A stretch of 64,000 nt of DNA, taken from positions 62,001-126,000 of the forward strand of contig NZ_JAWLAR010000001.1 in assembly GCF_041395345.1 (NCBI RefSeq), given 5' to 3'. The first letter of the stretch is position 1; every line of letters begins with the position of its first letter. Positions 9,308 to 17,807 of the stretch are shown one piece after another. A program made the position numbers and the translations under genes. Origin of the DNA: Dokdonella sp041395345. Its GTDB lineage: Bacteria > Pseudomonadota > Gammaproteobacteria > Xanthomonadales > Rhodanobacteraceae. A model generated the notes under the pieces. The model was not told the DNA's origin and searched no databases. It was given only the letters and a program-made list of their open reading frames with translations.

Positions 9308-9574
9308 ATGTCGGACGAATCCAGCAAGACTCCCGCTGATCACCTCGCGGATACGCTCGCCCAGTTCAAGGAAATGCGGCACTACTCGAAAGCCAATGTC
9401 GAACACCTGACCGCTTCATGGATCCTGTTCGAAGGCGAGCTCAAGAGCCTCAAGCAGACGGCGAAGATCGAAGACCTGATGAATCGGCAGGGCCAGTTCT
9501 ATGACGCCCTCGAGAGCACCATCGAGGATCTCGAGAAGATGCATGAGGAAATGACAGCCGAACCTGAGGCTTGA
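9308..9574 (+). CDS. Small helical hypothetical protein
   Basis: An 88-residue, highly charged protein with no cysteine and no membrane segment. The ATG at 9308 has a strong ribosome binding site (GAGGAGG about 7 bases upstream), which favours it over an in-frame upstream start at 9179. Sequence such as HLADTLAQFKEMRHYSKANVEHLTASWILFEGELKSLKQTAKIEDLMNRQGQFYDALESTIEDLEKM predicts two or three long helices and coiled-coil packing. No function is recognised. It is an isolated single gene between a minus-strand Cys-rich gene and the convergent TonB-domain gene. Confidence 0.75.
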   Translation: MSDESSKTPADHLADTLAQFKEMRHYSKANVEHLTASWILFEGELKSLKQTAKIEDLMNRQGQFYDALESTIEDLEKMHEEMTAEPEA

Positions 9575-9616
9575 GCGCGAAGCAATTGCGATCCATCAAT
9601 CACGTTGCGATGCCGA

Positions 9617-10357
9617 TTATGGGGGCCCTTGATTCAAAATGTCGGCGACCCGTCGGTTGATTTCCTGCTGACACCACGTCGGCGTCGGGAGACAGATTGC
9701 ACCGATCAGCAAGACTCGCGCATCGAGTGTGTCGGTCCAGCGCTGTCTGAGTATCAGCTGCTTGGGGCCAGCCGGAGAGGACGCATCTCGCGTTTCGAAC
9801 AAATCCCAAACAAGTGCGCCATCTTCCCGGGTGAAGCGTGAACCGTTGGGGGTCCGGCGCTCGCTGATGCCGGGCTGGCTCCGCAGATACTGCAGGCCAT
9901 CCTTGAGCGAAGTAAACTCCAAAGGTTGCGGATCGGTGCGCCAGTCGAATGCGAGCGCATAGCCAGCGCCTCCTGGCGAACGCGGTATCAGCGTGCCCAC
10001 CGAACCTTCCGATGAGTTGCTCGAAAGCGCAAATTCCACTGGTACCACTGCAGTCGAGCGGGTTGCCTTGCCGTCGCACTGCATCGCATTGAATCGCCAC
10101 TCGGCAACGCTGTCGAGCGCAGCCTGGTCAAGATCCGTGTTACCGCTACTTTCGAGCACTGCGAGCTGGCCTGGCGAACCGTCGGTTTCGACAACGGCTT
10201 CCACCAATACCTTGCCCTCGATTCTCGCGGCCACTGCTTGCGCAGGGTACTTGAGGGGCTGCACTTTCGCGTAGCTGGATGGCGTGCATTTTTCTGGCAC
10301 AGCAAGCGCTGCGACCGGAGCAGTCAATAGCAGGATTGCAATCAGTTCTGGGCGCAT
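9617..10357 (-). CDS. TonB C-terminal domain protein (energy-transducer TonB-like)
   Basis: A 246-residue protein with a short N-terminal signal or anchor (MRPELIAILLLTAPVAALAVP). A TonB_C domain follows at about 33-110: LKYPAQAVAARIEGKVLVEAVVETDGSPGQLAVLESSGNTDLDQAALDSVAEWRFNA, with the family Y-P and W-x-F-x-P-like landmarks. The remaining 130 residues are not recognised. The usual Pro-rich spanning region of a true TonB is absent, so it may be a periplasmic relative rather than the ExbBD-coupled transducer. It may work with the TonB-dependent receptor at 6488-8593, which is inference from proximity. Confidence 0.75.
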   Translation of the reverse strand: MRPELIAILLLTAPVAALAVPEKCTPSSYAKVQPLKYPAQAVAARIEGKVLVEAVVETDGSPGQLAVLESSGNTDLDQAALDSVAEWRFNAMQCDGKATRSTAVVPVEFALSSNSSEGSVGTLIPRSPGGAGYALAFDWRTDPQPLEFTSLKDGLQYLRSQPGISERRTPNGSRFTREDGALVWDLFETRDASSPAGPKQLILRQRWTDTLDARVLLIGAICLPTPTWCQQEINRRVADILNQGPP

Positions 10358-10411
10358 GCAAGAACGTCCATGTTGGTGGCAAAGCCGAGTTTTCGGGCCT
10401 AGCTGAAAAAC

Positions 10412-12265
10412 CTACTTCTTCTTCGGAATATACAGATCCGTAATCGTGCCCTCGTAGACCTCCGCGGCCATGCCGACTGATTCGCTCAAGGTCGGATGCG
10501 GATGGATGGTCAGGCCGATATCGGACGCTTCGCAGCCCATTTCGATGGCGAGGCCGATCTCGGCGATCAGATCACCTGCATTCGGCGCAACGATGCCGGC
10601 GCCAATGACGCGATGGCTGGCTTCGTCGAAGATCAGCTTGGTGAAGCCCTCGGTGCGACCGATGCCGATCGCGCGACCGGAAGCGGCGTGCGGGAACTTG
10701 CCGACGCCGTAGGCGATGCCTTCCTTCTTCGCCTCGGCCTCAGTGAGACCGACCCAAGCGATCTCCGGATCGGTGTAGGCCACCGAAGGAATCACGCGGG
10801 CGACGAACTCGCTCTTTTCGCCAGCAGCCACTTCAGCGGCGACCTTGCCTTCATGCGTGGCCTTGTGCGCGAGCATCGGCTGTCCGACCAGATCGCCGAT
10901 CGCGAAGATATGCGGAACATTGGTGCGCATCTGCCGGTCGACCGGAATGAATCCGCGCTCCGTCACCTTGACGCCAGCTGCTTCGGCATTGACCTTGCCG
11001 CCATTGGCCGAGCGGCCCACTGCAACGAGGACGCGGTCGTAGGTCTGCGGTTCCGGCGCCTTGTCGCCTTCGAAGGTCGCGGTAAGGCCTTTCTTGCCAG
11101 CCTCGATTTTCGCGACTTTCACCTTGAGGTGAATGCCGGCGTAGCGTTTGCTCAAGCGCTGCTGCAGCGGCCGCACCAGATCGGTATCGGCGCCGGGCAT
11201 GAGCTGGTCGAGCAATTCGACGACCGTCACTTCACTGCCGAGTGCATCATAGACGCAGGCCATTTCGAGGCCGATGATGCCGCCACCGACCACAAGCAGT
11301 TTCTTCGGGATATCGGTGAGATCGAGCGCATCGGTCGAATCCATCATGCGCTTGTCATCCCACGGGAAACCCGGCAGTTTCACTGCCTGTGAACCCGCGG
11401 CGATGATCGCCTTTTCAAAGCGCACGAGCTTCTTGCCATCGGCACCGTCGACTTCGATTTCGTTGGCGGAGATGAACTTGCCGGTGCCCTGCACGACCGT
11501 GACCTTGCGCTGCTTGGCCATGCCGGCGAGGCCGCCGGTCAACTGCTTGACGACCTTGTCCTTGTTCGCGCGCAATTTGTCGAGATCGATCTCCGGTTTG
11601 CCGAAGCTGATACCCATGTCTTCGGCGTGCGCGGCTTCCTCGATCACGCGTCCCGCATGCAGCAATGCCTTGGACGGAATGCAGCCGACGTTGAGACAGA
11701 CGCCGCCCAGGGTCGCATAGCGCTCGATCAGCACCGTGTCCTGGCCAAGATCGGCAGCACGGAATGCCGCGGTGTAACCACCGGGACCGGAACCGAGCAC
11801 GACAATCTGGCACTCGATATCGGCCTTGCGTCCACTCGCCGAAGCGGCTTTCGGCGCGCTTTTTCCGTCTCCCCCCGGGTGAGGGTGGCCCGCAGGGGCG
11901 GGTGACGACTCCATGGATGGAGGAGTCAGCGCAACGTCTGGAGTAGTTGCCGAGGGTTCGGACTTGCCGGCAGATTCAACTTTTGGCGCATCGGCTTTCG
12001 GCGACGGCTGTTCCGCCGCAGCCGCAGCGTCCGTTTCCAGAATCGCCACGACCGTGCCTTCGCTCGCCGTGTCATCGACCTTGACCTTTACTTCCTTGAT
12101 CACGCCATCCGCCGGCGACGGCACTTCCATGGTCGCCTTGTCCGATTCGAGCGTGACAATACCCTGATCCTTCCTGACCGTATCGCCCGCTTTCACGAGT
12201 ACTTCGATGACCGGGATATCGCTGTAGTTGCCGATATCGGGGACCTTGATCTCTGTCGTTGCCAC
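10412..12265 (-). CDS. lpdA: Dihydrolipoyl dehydrogenase (E3) with N-terminal lipoyl domain
   Basis: E3 subunit of the pyruvate dehydrogenase complex, which re-oxidises dihydrolipoamide and makes NADH. The 617-residue form carries its own lipoyl domain (1-80, lipoyl-lysine K43 in ESDKATMEV). A flexible linker (about 81-148) follows, then the flavoprotein: FAD site VVLGSGPGGYTAAFRAADLG at 155-174, redox disulfide C190/C195 in GGVCLNVGCIPSKALL, NAD site VVGGGIIGLEMACVYDALGSEV, and catalytic His-Glu in IHPHPTLSE. The linker contains an unusual segment PAGHPHPGGDGKS (124-136) encoded by a repeat-like palindrome. It lies third in the aceF - DUF2059 - lpdA set, 45 bases after the middle gene. Confidence 0.96.
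   Translation of the reverse strand: MATTEIKVPDIGNYSDIPVIEVLVKAGDTVRKDQGIVTLESDKATMEVPSPADGVIKEVKVKVDDTASEGTVVAILETDAAAAAEQPSPKADAPKVESAGKSEPSATTPDVALTPPSMESSPAPAGHPHPGGDGKSAPKAASASGRKADIECQIVVLGSGPGGYTAAFRAADLGQDTVLIERYATLGGVCLNVGCIPSKALLHAGRVIEEAAHAEDMGISFGKPEIDLDKLRANKDKVVKQLTGGLAGMAKQRKVTVVQGTGKFISANEIEVDGADGKKLVRFEKAIIAAGSQAVKLPGFPWDDKRMMDSTDALDLTDIPKKLLVVGGGIIGLEMACVYDALGSEVTVVELLDQLMPGADTDLVRPLQQRLSKRYAGIHLKVKVAKIEAGKKGLTATFEGDKAPEPQTYDRVLVAVGRSANGGKVNAEAAGVKVTERGFIPVDRQMRTNVPHIFAIGDLVGQPMLAHKATHEGKVAAEVAAGEKSEFVARVIPSVAYTDPEIAWVGLTEAEAKKEGIAYGVGKFPHAASGRAIGIGRTEGFTKLIFDEASHRVIGAGIVAPNAGDLIAEIGLAIEMGCEASDIGLTIHPHPTLSESVGMAAEVYEGTITDLYIPKKK
11860..11906. repeat. Repeat-like palindromic insert inside the lpdA linker
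   Basis: On the + strand CCCCCCGGGTGAGGGTGGCC is followed by CGCAGGGGCGGGTGAC. The two GGGTGA motifs bracket a small dyad (GGCCCGCAGGGGCGGG). This is the composition of interspersed repeats common between genes in proteobacteria. Here it sits in frame within the lpdA linker and encodes PAGHPHPGGDGKS. Identification as a mobile repeat rests on recollection and needs a genome-wide search. Confidence 0.4.
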
Positions 12266-12310
12266 TGCGAGCTCCTTGGGTGCGCTGTCGGGACGGAAGT
12301 CGGCGTCAGA

Positions 12311-12868
12311 CTATTCTTCGTTCACTGGATCGGCAGATTCGGCGGCCTGTTCGCAGGTCCTGGCTGCAGCCCGGACACGTACGGCGTAATCTTCTCCGAG
12401 TGCCTGCAACTCCGGCATCATCGACTTCATGCGACTCTGGGTGATCATCATGGATTTCTGCATCAGCTCCGGCATGCGCTCGATCATCTTCTTGCCGAGG
12501 GGTGATCGGTAGAAATCATTGATCTCACGCAATTCCTCAACGCTGAATACTTCCGCGTAGACCGCGGCGACATCGACCTTCATGCCTTCATCGTTCAACG
12601 TTCCCATCATCATGTTGGTCATTTCCGCCGAGAATTCGCGCAGTACCGGCCTGGCTGCTTCGCAAGTCGTATAGGTATCAAACTGCTGTTCGAGCATGCC
12701 GCGAATCTGATCCTGCATGCTTTTCATGGTTTCATCGAAATTCACCAGTCGCAGGAGTTCGATGGACAGCGTGATCTTTTCGTCAACCGGTTTCTGCGGA
12801 GAATTTCCGGCGAACGAGGACGCACTGAACAACGCGAGCGAAACGAATAGAACGGCATTCTTCAACAT
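12311..12868 (-). CDS. DUF2059 domain-containing exported protein
   Basis: A 185-residue protein with signal peptide MLKNAVLFVSLALFSASSFAG (1-21) and a DUF2059 region. The latter is rich in Met and acidic residues: EVFSVEELREINDFYRSPLGKKMIERMPELMQKSMMITQSRMKSMMPEL (about 105-155). DUF2059 proteins are periplasmic and of unknown function. It sits 21 bases downstream of aceF and 45 bases upstream of lpdA on the same strand, so it is probably cotranscribed with the pyruvate dehydrogenase genes even though nothing links it to that enzyme. Confidence 0.85.
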   Translation of the reverse strand: MLKNAVLFVSLALFSASSFAGNSPQKPVDEKITLSIELLRLVNFDETMKSMQDQIRGMLEQQFDTYTTCEAARPVLREFSAEMTNMMMGTLNDEGMKVDVAAVYAEVFSVEELREINDFYRSPLGKKMIERMPELMQKSMMITQSRMKSMMPELQALGEDYAVRVRAAARTCEQAAESADPVNEE

Positions 12869-12889
12869 GGCGAGATCCTTTCGGTTGGG

Positions 12890-14272
12890 TCAGAGAAGCA
12901 CGCGCCGCATGTCGGCCAGTACCTGGCCAAGGTATGCGGTGAAGCGTGCGGCCGAGGCACCATCGATGACGCGGTGGTCGTAGCTGAGGCTCATCGGAAG
13001 TATCAGGCGCGGCTTGAATTTCTCGCCGTTCCAGACCGGCTTCATTGCCGATTTCGAGACGCCGAGGATGGCGACCTCGGGCGCATTGACGATCGGCGTG
13101 AATGCGGTGCCGCCAATGCCGCCGAGGCTCGAGATCGAAATGCAGCCGCCTGACATGTCGGCCGGGCCGAGCTTGCCGTCGCGTGCCTTCCTGGCCAGCT
13201 CACCGCTTTCCTGCGCAAGCTCGATGACACCCTTCTGATCTGCATTGCGGATGACCGGAACAACGAGGCCATTCGGCGTATCGGCAGCGAAGCCGATATG
13301 GAAATATTTCTTCAGGATCAGGTTTTCGCCGCTGGCATCCAGCGAGGCATTGAAGTCGGGATACTTCTTCAGCGCGGCAACCATGCCCTTGATCAGGAAG
13401 GCGAGCATGGTCAGCTTGATCCCGGCCTTTTCGTTTTCCTTGTTGAGGCTGACGCGCAGTGCCTCGAGATCGGTGATGTCGGCATCATCAAACTGGGTGA
13501 CATGGGGAATCATGACCCAGTTGCGGGCCAGGTTTGCGCCCGAAATCTTCTTGATCTTCGACAGCGGCCGGGATTCGATGTCGCCGAACTTGCCAAAATC
13601 GACCTGCGGCCAGGGCAGCAGGTCGAGGCCACCGCCGCCGCCAGAGGCCGCCGCGCGTGAAGGTCCCGAGGACAATGCACGCTTGACGAAATTCTGCACG
13701 TCTTCACGGGTGATCCGACCCTTGCGAGCGCTGCCACTGACCTTGAGCAGGTCGACGCCCAGTTCGCGCGCGAACAGGCGCACGGCCGGGCTGGCATGCG
13801 GAATCCTGTCCGGCATCACGCTGTCAGCCCCGAACGTGACGGGCGGTGACTGCGGGCCGGAAATTTCGGGATCGCTGTCAGGCGACAGCGCGGCCGACTC
13901 GAGCTCGCTCAAGCGCGCCGGGTTGCTGGTATCGATGGTCGCCTTCTTCGCCGCGGGTGCCGGCTCGGCCTTCGCGGGCTTGTCCGCCGCGACAGGGCTG
14001 GCCTGTTCTGCCTTCTTGCCGGTGTCCCCTGCAGCTTCCGCCTCGACGATCGCCACCACCGTTCCTTCGGAAATCTCGTCACCGAGCTTGACCTTGAGCT
14101 CCTTGACCACGCCTGCCACCGAAGAAGGCACTTCCATGGTGGCCTTGTCCGATTCAAGCGTGACCAGCCCCTGGTCCTTTGCCACCGTGTCACCCGGCTG
14201 CACCAGTACTTCGATGACGGGAATACCGGAGTAGTTGCCGATATCGGGGACTTTGACTTCGTGGCTGGCCAT
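12890..14272 (-). CDS. aceF: Pyruvate dehydrogenase E2, dihydrolipoamide acetyltransferase
   Basis: Transfers acetyl groups from lipoyl arms to CoA and forms the core of the pyruvate dehydrogenase complex. The 460-residue protein starts at MASHEVKVPDIGNYSG; the open frame continues further upstream but without lipoyl homology. It has one lipoyl domain (1-80, lipoyl-lysine K43 in ESDKATMEVPS) and an Ala/Pro/Lys linker. An E3-binding domain follows near 155-195 (IPHASPAVRLFARELGVDLLKVSGSARKGRITREDV). The catalytic domain ends in LSYDHRVIDGASAARFT, which carries the active-site His. Many relatives have two or three lipoyl domains; here one is on E2 and one on E3. The E1 gene (aceE) is not in the window. 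Confidence 0.95.
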   Translation of the reverse strand: MASHEVKVPDIGNYSGIPVIEVLVQPGDTVAKDQGLVTLESDKATMEVPSSVAGVVKELKVKLGDEISEGTVVAIVEAEAAGDTGKKAEQASPVAADKPAKAEPAPAAKKATIDTSNPARLSELESAALSPDSDPEISGPQSPPVTFGADSVMPDRIPHASPAVRLFARELGVDLLKVSGSARKGRITREDVQNFVKRALSSGPSRAAASGGGGGLDLLPWPQVDFGKFGDIESRPLSKIKKISGANLARNWVMIPHVTQFDDADITDLEALRVSLNKENEKAGIKLTMLAFLIKGMVAALKKYPDFNASLDASGENLILKKYFHIGFAADTPNGLVVPVIRNADQKGVIELAQESGELARKARDGKLGPADMSGGCISISSLGGIGGTAFTPIVNAPEVAILGVSKSAMKPVWNGEKFKPRLILPMSLSYDHRVIDGASAARFTAYLGQVLADMRRVLL

Positions 14273-14663
14273 CAGGCTGCTCCAGATAAGGTCATTCAGG
14301 TTAGCGAACCCGCATTGTCGCCTTGATGGGCCGATACGCCAACCGCCAGTGAGCAACCCGCAAGGCGTGGAATGGCCTTGCGTCTGGGCTCGACATCCCG
14401 AGAAGGCAGGGATCCGGCTTTTTCCGGGTGTGCGGTTGATGGCAAGGGAACTCGATGCGGCTGCCGAGAAGCGCCCCAGCCTGCACCGGAACGACGCAAG
14501 GCATGGGTCCGCGCCAGGTCGGTTCCCTGCCATAAACGGCCCGTCTCCTTGCAGGGCTGATACCTGTTCGTGCTTCCCGTACAATGATCGGCTGCCCTTT
14601 CGCCCGTGCGGCCTGCGCCGGCAAGCGCCGGTCCGACACAACGCACTTCCGGAACACCGCCTG
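14273..14663. promoter_or_regulatory. Divergent promoter region between aceF and the ABC-F gene
   Basis: A 391-base non-coding spacer that must hold the promoters for aceF (minus) and the ABC-F gene (plus). A hairpin with stem CGCAAGGC (14359-14366) and GCCTTGCG (14375-14382) lies in the aceF leader, about 90 bases before its start. A TACAAT at 14580-14585 could be a -10 box for the ABC-F gene, but I see no good -35 partner. No small gene is supported. Confidence 0.4.
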
Positions 14664-16244
14664 ATGATTTCCTTTCGCAACTTCGCCCTGCGCCGTGGCG
14701 AGCGCCTGCTGCTGTCCAGGGTCGATATCGCCCTGCACGCCGGTTGGCGTGTCGGCGTGGTCGGGCGCAACGGCTGCGGCAAGACCAGCCTGTTCGCCGC
14801 CATCCTCGGTGAGGTCGAGGCCGATTCGGGCGACCTGGAGAAATCGCCGAAGCTGCGTATTGCCTGCGTCGCCCAGGAAACGCCATCGCTTCCCGATGCG
14901 GCCATCGATTTCGTTGTCTCCGGCGACAGCGAAGTCCATGCCGTGCTGCAGGCCGAAGCTGCCGCGATGGCCGCCGAAGACTGGGATGCCGTCGCCGCCG
15001 CGCACCAGAAAATGGCCGAGATCAATGGCTACGACGCCTCCGCCCGCGCGGGCAAGTTGCTGCACGGGCTCGGCTTTTCCTCCGACACCCATCAACGCGC
15101 AGTATCGGAATTCTCCGGTGGCTGGCGCGTGCGTCTGAATCTGGCCCGCGCGCTGATGATGCCGAGCGACCTGCTGCTGCTCGATGAACCGACCAACCAT
15201 CTCGATCTCGATGCGGTGCTTTGGCTCGAGCAATGGCTGCTCAAGTATCCCGGCATGCTGATGATGATCTCGCACGACCGCGAGTTCCTCGACGGAGTCG
15301 GCACGCATATGCTGCATTTGCACGACGGAACAGCCAAGCTCTATACCGGCGACTACACCAGTTTCGAGCGCCAGCGTTCCGAGCAGTTGCGCCAGCAGCA
15401 AATCGCCTTCGAGAAGGAACAGGCCGAGCGCGCCCATCTGCAATCCTTCATTGACCGCTTCAAGGCTTCGGCCGCCAAGGCCAAGCAGGCGCAATCGCGG
15501 GTCAAGCGCCTGGCCAAGCTCAGCGGCACCGAAGCCGTTCGCGCCGAACGCCAGATCCGCATCAATTTCGCCGACCCGGTCAAGCTGCCCAATTCACTGA
15601 CCCGACTGAACAAGGTCGATGCCGGCTACGGCGATGTGAAGATCCTGAGCAAGGTCGGCTTCGGCCTCGAGGCCGGCGACCGCATCGGCCTGCTGGGTCC
15701 GAACGGGGCCGGCAAGTCGACCCTGGTCAAGACCCTGGTCGGAGAATTGCCCGTGCTTGCCGGAGAGCGCAGCGCACATCCGGATATGGAACTTGGCTAC
15801 TTTGCCCAGCACACGGTGGAGTCGCTGCACGAGGGGCAGTCGCCGATCGATCATCTGCGCGACATTGCGCCGGGCACCGGGATACAGGAGTTCCGTGACT
15901 TCCTCGGACGCTGGAATTTCGCCGGCAACCGTGCCTTCGAAAACGTCGACGGCTTCTCCGGCGGCGAACGCGCTCGCCTGGCCCTGGCCCTGATCGCCTG
16001 GCGCAAGCCAAATGTGCTCCTGCTCGACGAGCCGACCAATCACCTCGATCTGGAAATGCGTGAAGCCCTGGCGGAAGCCTTGAGCATTTTCCCCGGCGCC
16101 ATCGTCATGGTCTCGCACGATCGCCACCTGATCGGCCTGGTCTGCGAAACCTTCTGGCGCGTTTCCGACGGCAAGGTGGAGGAGTTCAAGGGCGATCTGG
16201 ATGAATACGCTGCGTGGCTGAAATCGCGAGCGGCGAAGGGCTGA
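14664..16244 (+). CDS. ABC-F family ATPase (YheS-like)
   Basis: A soluble protein with two ATPase domains, of the class that acts on ribosomes rather than in transport. The start at 14664 (MISFRNFALRRGERLLLSRVDIALHAGWRVGVVGRNGCGKTS) fits the family N-terminus. The longer open frame upstream has no homology. First Walker A is GRNGCGKTS (34-42), with signature SEFSGGWRVRLNLARAL and Walker B LLLLDEPTNHLDLDAV. The second half has GPNGAGKSTL, DGFSGGERARLALALI and VLLLDEPTNHLDLEM. A charged linker (SFERQRSEQLRQQQIAFEKEQAERAHLQ) joins the halves, as in ABC-F proteins. At 526 residues it lacks most of the C-terminal coiled coil of E. coli YheS. Confidence 0.92.
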   Translation: MISFRNFALRRGERLLLSRVDIALHAGWRVGVVGRNGCGKTSLFAAILGEVEADSGDLEKSPKLRIACVAQETPSLPDAAIDFVVSGDSEVHAVLQAEAAAMAAEDWDAVAAAHQKMAEINGYDASARAGKLLHGLGFSSDTHQRAVSEFSGGWRVRLNLARALMMPSDLLLLDEPTNHLDLDAVLWLEQWLLKYPGMLMMISHDREFLDGVGTHMLHLHDGTAKLYTGDYTSFERQRSEQLRQQQIAFEKEQAERAHLQSFIDRFKASAAKAKQAQSRVKRLAKLSGTEAVRAERQIRINFADPVKLPNSLTRLNKVDAGYGDVKILSKVGFGLEAGDRIGLLGPNGAGKSTLVKTLVGELPVLAGERSAHPDMELGYFAQHTVESLHEGQSPIDHLRDIAPGTGIQEFRDFLGRWNFAGNRAFENVDGFSGGERARLALALIAWRKPNVLLLDEPTNHLDLEMREALAEALSIFPGAIVMVSHDRHLIGLVCETFWRVSDGKVEEFKGDLDEYAAWLKSRAAKG

Positions 16245-16247
16245 TAG

Positions 16248-16451
16248 CCGGGAATGGGGAATCGGGAATGGGGAATGCGCAGAGCCGGGTTCCCGCCGCC
16301 CACAATCTTTCGGCTACCAGGCTTGAGCGTCAGATGTCGATCCTGGGGAAGCTCAAGCGGTAGACTGCAGGGCGCCAGTCGGCCCCAATTGACTGCGAAA
16401 GTCGACGACTCTTGCGTTTCCCATTCCCTATTCCCCATTCCCCATTCCCGG
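16248..16451. repeat. 200-bp element bounded by 30-bp inverted GGGAATGGGG repeats
   Basis: The left arm (16248-16277) is made of GGGAAT units and begins CCGGGAATGGGGAAT. The right arm (16422-16451) is its reverse complement and ends ATTCCCCATTCCCGG. The arms agree at 28 of 30 positions. The 144-base interior has no open frame of note. It starts 3 bases after the ABC-F stop and ends 10 bases before the GST start codon. The layout resembles a small non-autonomous repeat or a very large hairpin. Single arms of the same sequence recur at 26520-26550 and 63637-63655. Confidence 0.7.
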
Positions 16452-16461
16452 CCCTCAACCC

Positions 16462-17094
16462 ATGTACACCCTCTACTACTCTCCCGGTGCGGCCAGCATG
16501 GTCGTCCACCTGAGCTTGCTGGAACTCGATGTACCACACGAGTTGCGCCTGATCGATTTCGATTCGAAAGCGCAAAAGAACCCGGAGTACCTTCGCCTCA
16601 ATCCGGCCGGAGTGGTGCCTACCCTGATTGTCGACGGTGCGCCGATCTACGAATGCGCGGCGCTGATGCTGCTGCTGGGCGAACGCCATGCAGAGAAAGG
16701 CATGGCTCCGATCACGGGATCGGAGCAACGCGGGCTCTACCTGCAATGGACCCTGCATCTGGCCAATACCCTGCAACCTGCGTTTCGCCAGTGGTTCTAC
16801 CCCACCGACTTCGGGCCAGCCGATCAGGCCGATGCCATGCGCGAGTTTGCGCAGCGCCGCATCGAGGCGGTCTGGGATCGGCTCGACGCGCATCTCACCG
16901 GAAAAGGGCCCTACCTGCTCGGCGACTCCTTCAGCCTGCTCGACCTTTACGCGACGATGCTGATGCGCTGGTCGCGCAACATGCCGAAGCCGGCAGATCG
17001 ATGGCCAGCCATTGCTGCGCTGGCCCAGCGGATCAAGGCAAGGCCGTCCTGGCAGCAGCTCTACAAGATCGAGGGCTTGACCGAGTGGGCGTGA
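16462..17094 (+). CDS. Glutathione S-transferase family protein
   Basis: A 210-residue cytosolic enzyme expected to conjugate glutathione to electrophiles. The N-terminal thioredoxin-like domain (1-78) reads MYTLYYSPGAASMVVHLSLLELDVPHELRLIDFDSKAQKNPEYLRLNPAGVVPTLIVDGAPIYECAALMLLLGERH. It has the cis-proline V-P and the E-C/S glutathione contact. The helical C-terminal domain (90-210) includes GPYLLGDSFSLLDLYATMLMRW. The class and substrate are not clear. It is followed 40 bases later by a glyoxalase I gene, another glutathione user, so the two may form a detoxification pair. Confidence 0.9.
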   Translation: MYTLYYSPGAASMVVHLSLLELDVPHELRLIDFDSKAQKNPEYLRLNPAGVVPTLIVDGAPIYECAALMLLLGERHAEKGMAPITGSEQRGLYLQWTLHLANTLQPAFRQWFYPTDFGPADQADAMREFAQRRIEAVWDRLDAHLTGKGPYLLGDSFSLLDLYATMLMRWSRNMPKPADRWPAIAALAQRIKARPSWQQLYKIEGLTEWA

Positions 17095-17134
17095 ACGATT
17101 CGTCGAAGCGTTGATCCAGGACCAGGAGGAACCC

Positions 17135-17557
17135 ATGAAATTTCTTCACAGCATGGTGCGCGTGCGCGATCTCGATGCCTCGCTGGATTTCTACTGCAAC
17201 AAGCTCGGCCTCAGGGAAATTCGCCGCAACGACTACGAGAAGGGTCGCTTCACCCTGGTCTTCCTTGCCGCACCCGGAGACGAAGATCGCGGGCAGATCG
17301 AGCTGACCTGGAACTGGGATGCCGAGGACTACGGCAGCGCGCGCAATTTCGGCCATCTCGCTTTCCAGGTGGACGACATCTATGCAACCTGCCAACGCCT
17401 GATGGACGCCGGCGTCGTCATCAATCGTCCGCCACGCGACGGCCATATGGCCTTCGTACGCTCGCCCGATCTGATTTCCATCGAGTTGTTGCAGAAGGGC
17501 GATTCCCGGGAGCCCTGTGAACCCTGGGTGTCAATGCCGAATACGGGCGTCTGGTAG
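17135..17557 (+). CDS. gloA: Lactoylglutathione lyase (glyoxalase I), VOC family
   Basis: Converts the methylglyoxal-glutathione adduct to lactoylglutathione. The ATG at 17135 has AGGAGGA 4-9 bases upstream, which decides it over an in-frame TTG at 17111. The 140-residue product shows the metal ligands of the family in order: His5 (MKFLHSMVRV), Glu in RGQIELTWNW, His in NFGHLAFQVDDI, and Glu in LISIELLQKG. The phrase LDFYCNKLGLREIRRNDYEKGRFTLVFL is typical of gloA. The ligand pattern of a short bacterial enzyme suggests nickel or cobalt dependence, though this is inference. Confidence 0.92.
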   Translation: MKFLHSMVRVRDLDASLDFYCNKLGLREIRRNDYEKGRFTLVFLAAPGDEDRGQIELTWNWDAEDYGSARNFGHLAFQVDDIYATCQRLMDAGVVINRPPRDGHMAFVRSPDLISIELLQKGDSREPCEPWVSMPNTGVW

Positions 17558-17807
17558 ACAGACGGCCTGCGCGAGCGGGCTTCAGTCGCGGCGCTGCCTC
17601 GCAGACGAGGCATGCAGACCGGGCCTCGGCGGTGGCAGCGCCGGGGCGGTCCGTCCAGCGGGTCGGCCCCGCAACCCAACCGTCCTCTCACCTCTGTGAG
17701 ACCATGTGCGTCAGCTCTTCGTGCTTGCGGGCCATGCCGGGAGGCATCCGACGAGCACAGGGCCAATCACCACTGATCCCATCGAATCTCTAACAGGGGG
17801 GCTTCGA

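Noticed and set aside
14235..14663. Upstream extension of the ABC-F open frame
   Set aside because: It overlaps the aceF start and shows no ABC-F similarity; the family N-terminus begins at 14664.
14273..15025. Upstream extension of aceF on the minus strand
   Set aside because: The lipoyl domain begins at 14272 with the normal N-terminus; the rest is antisense to the ABC-F gene.
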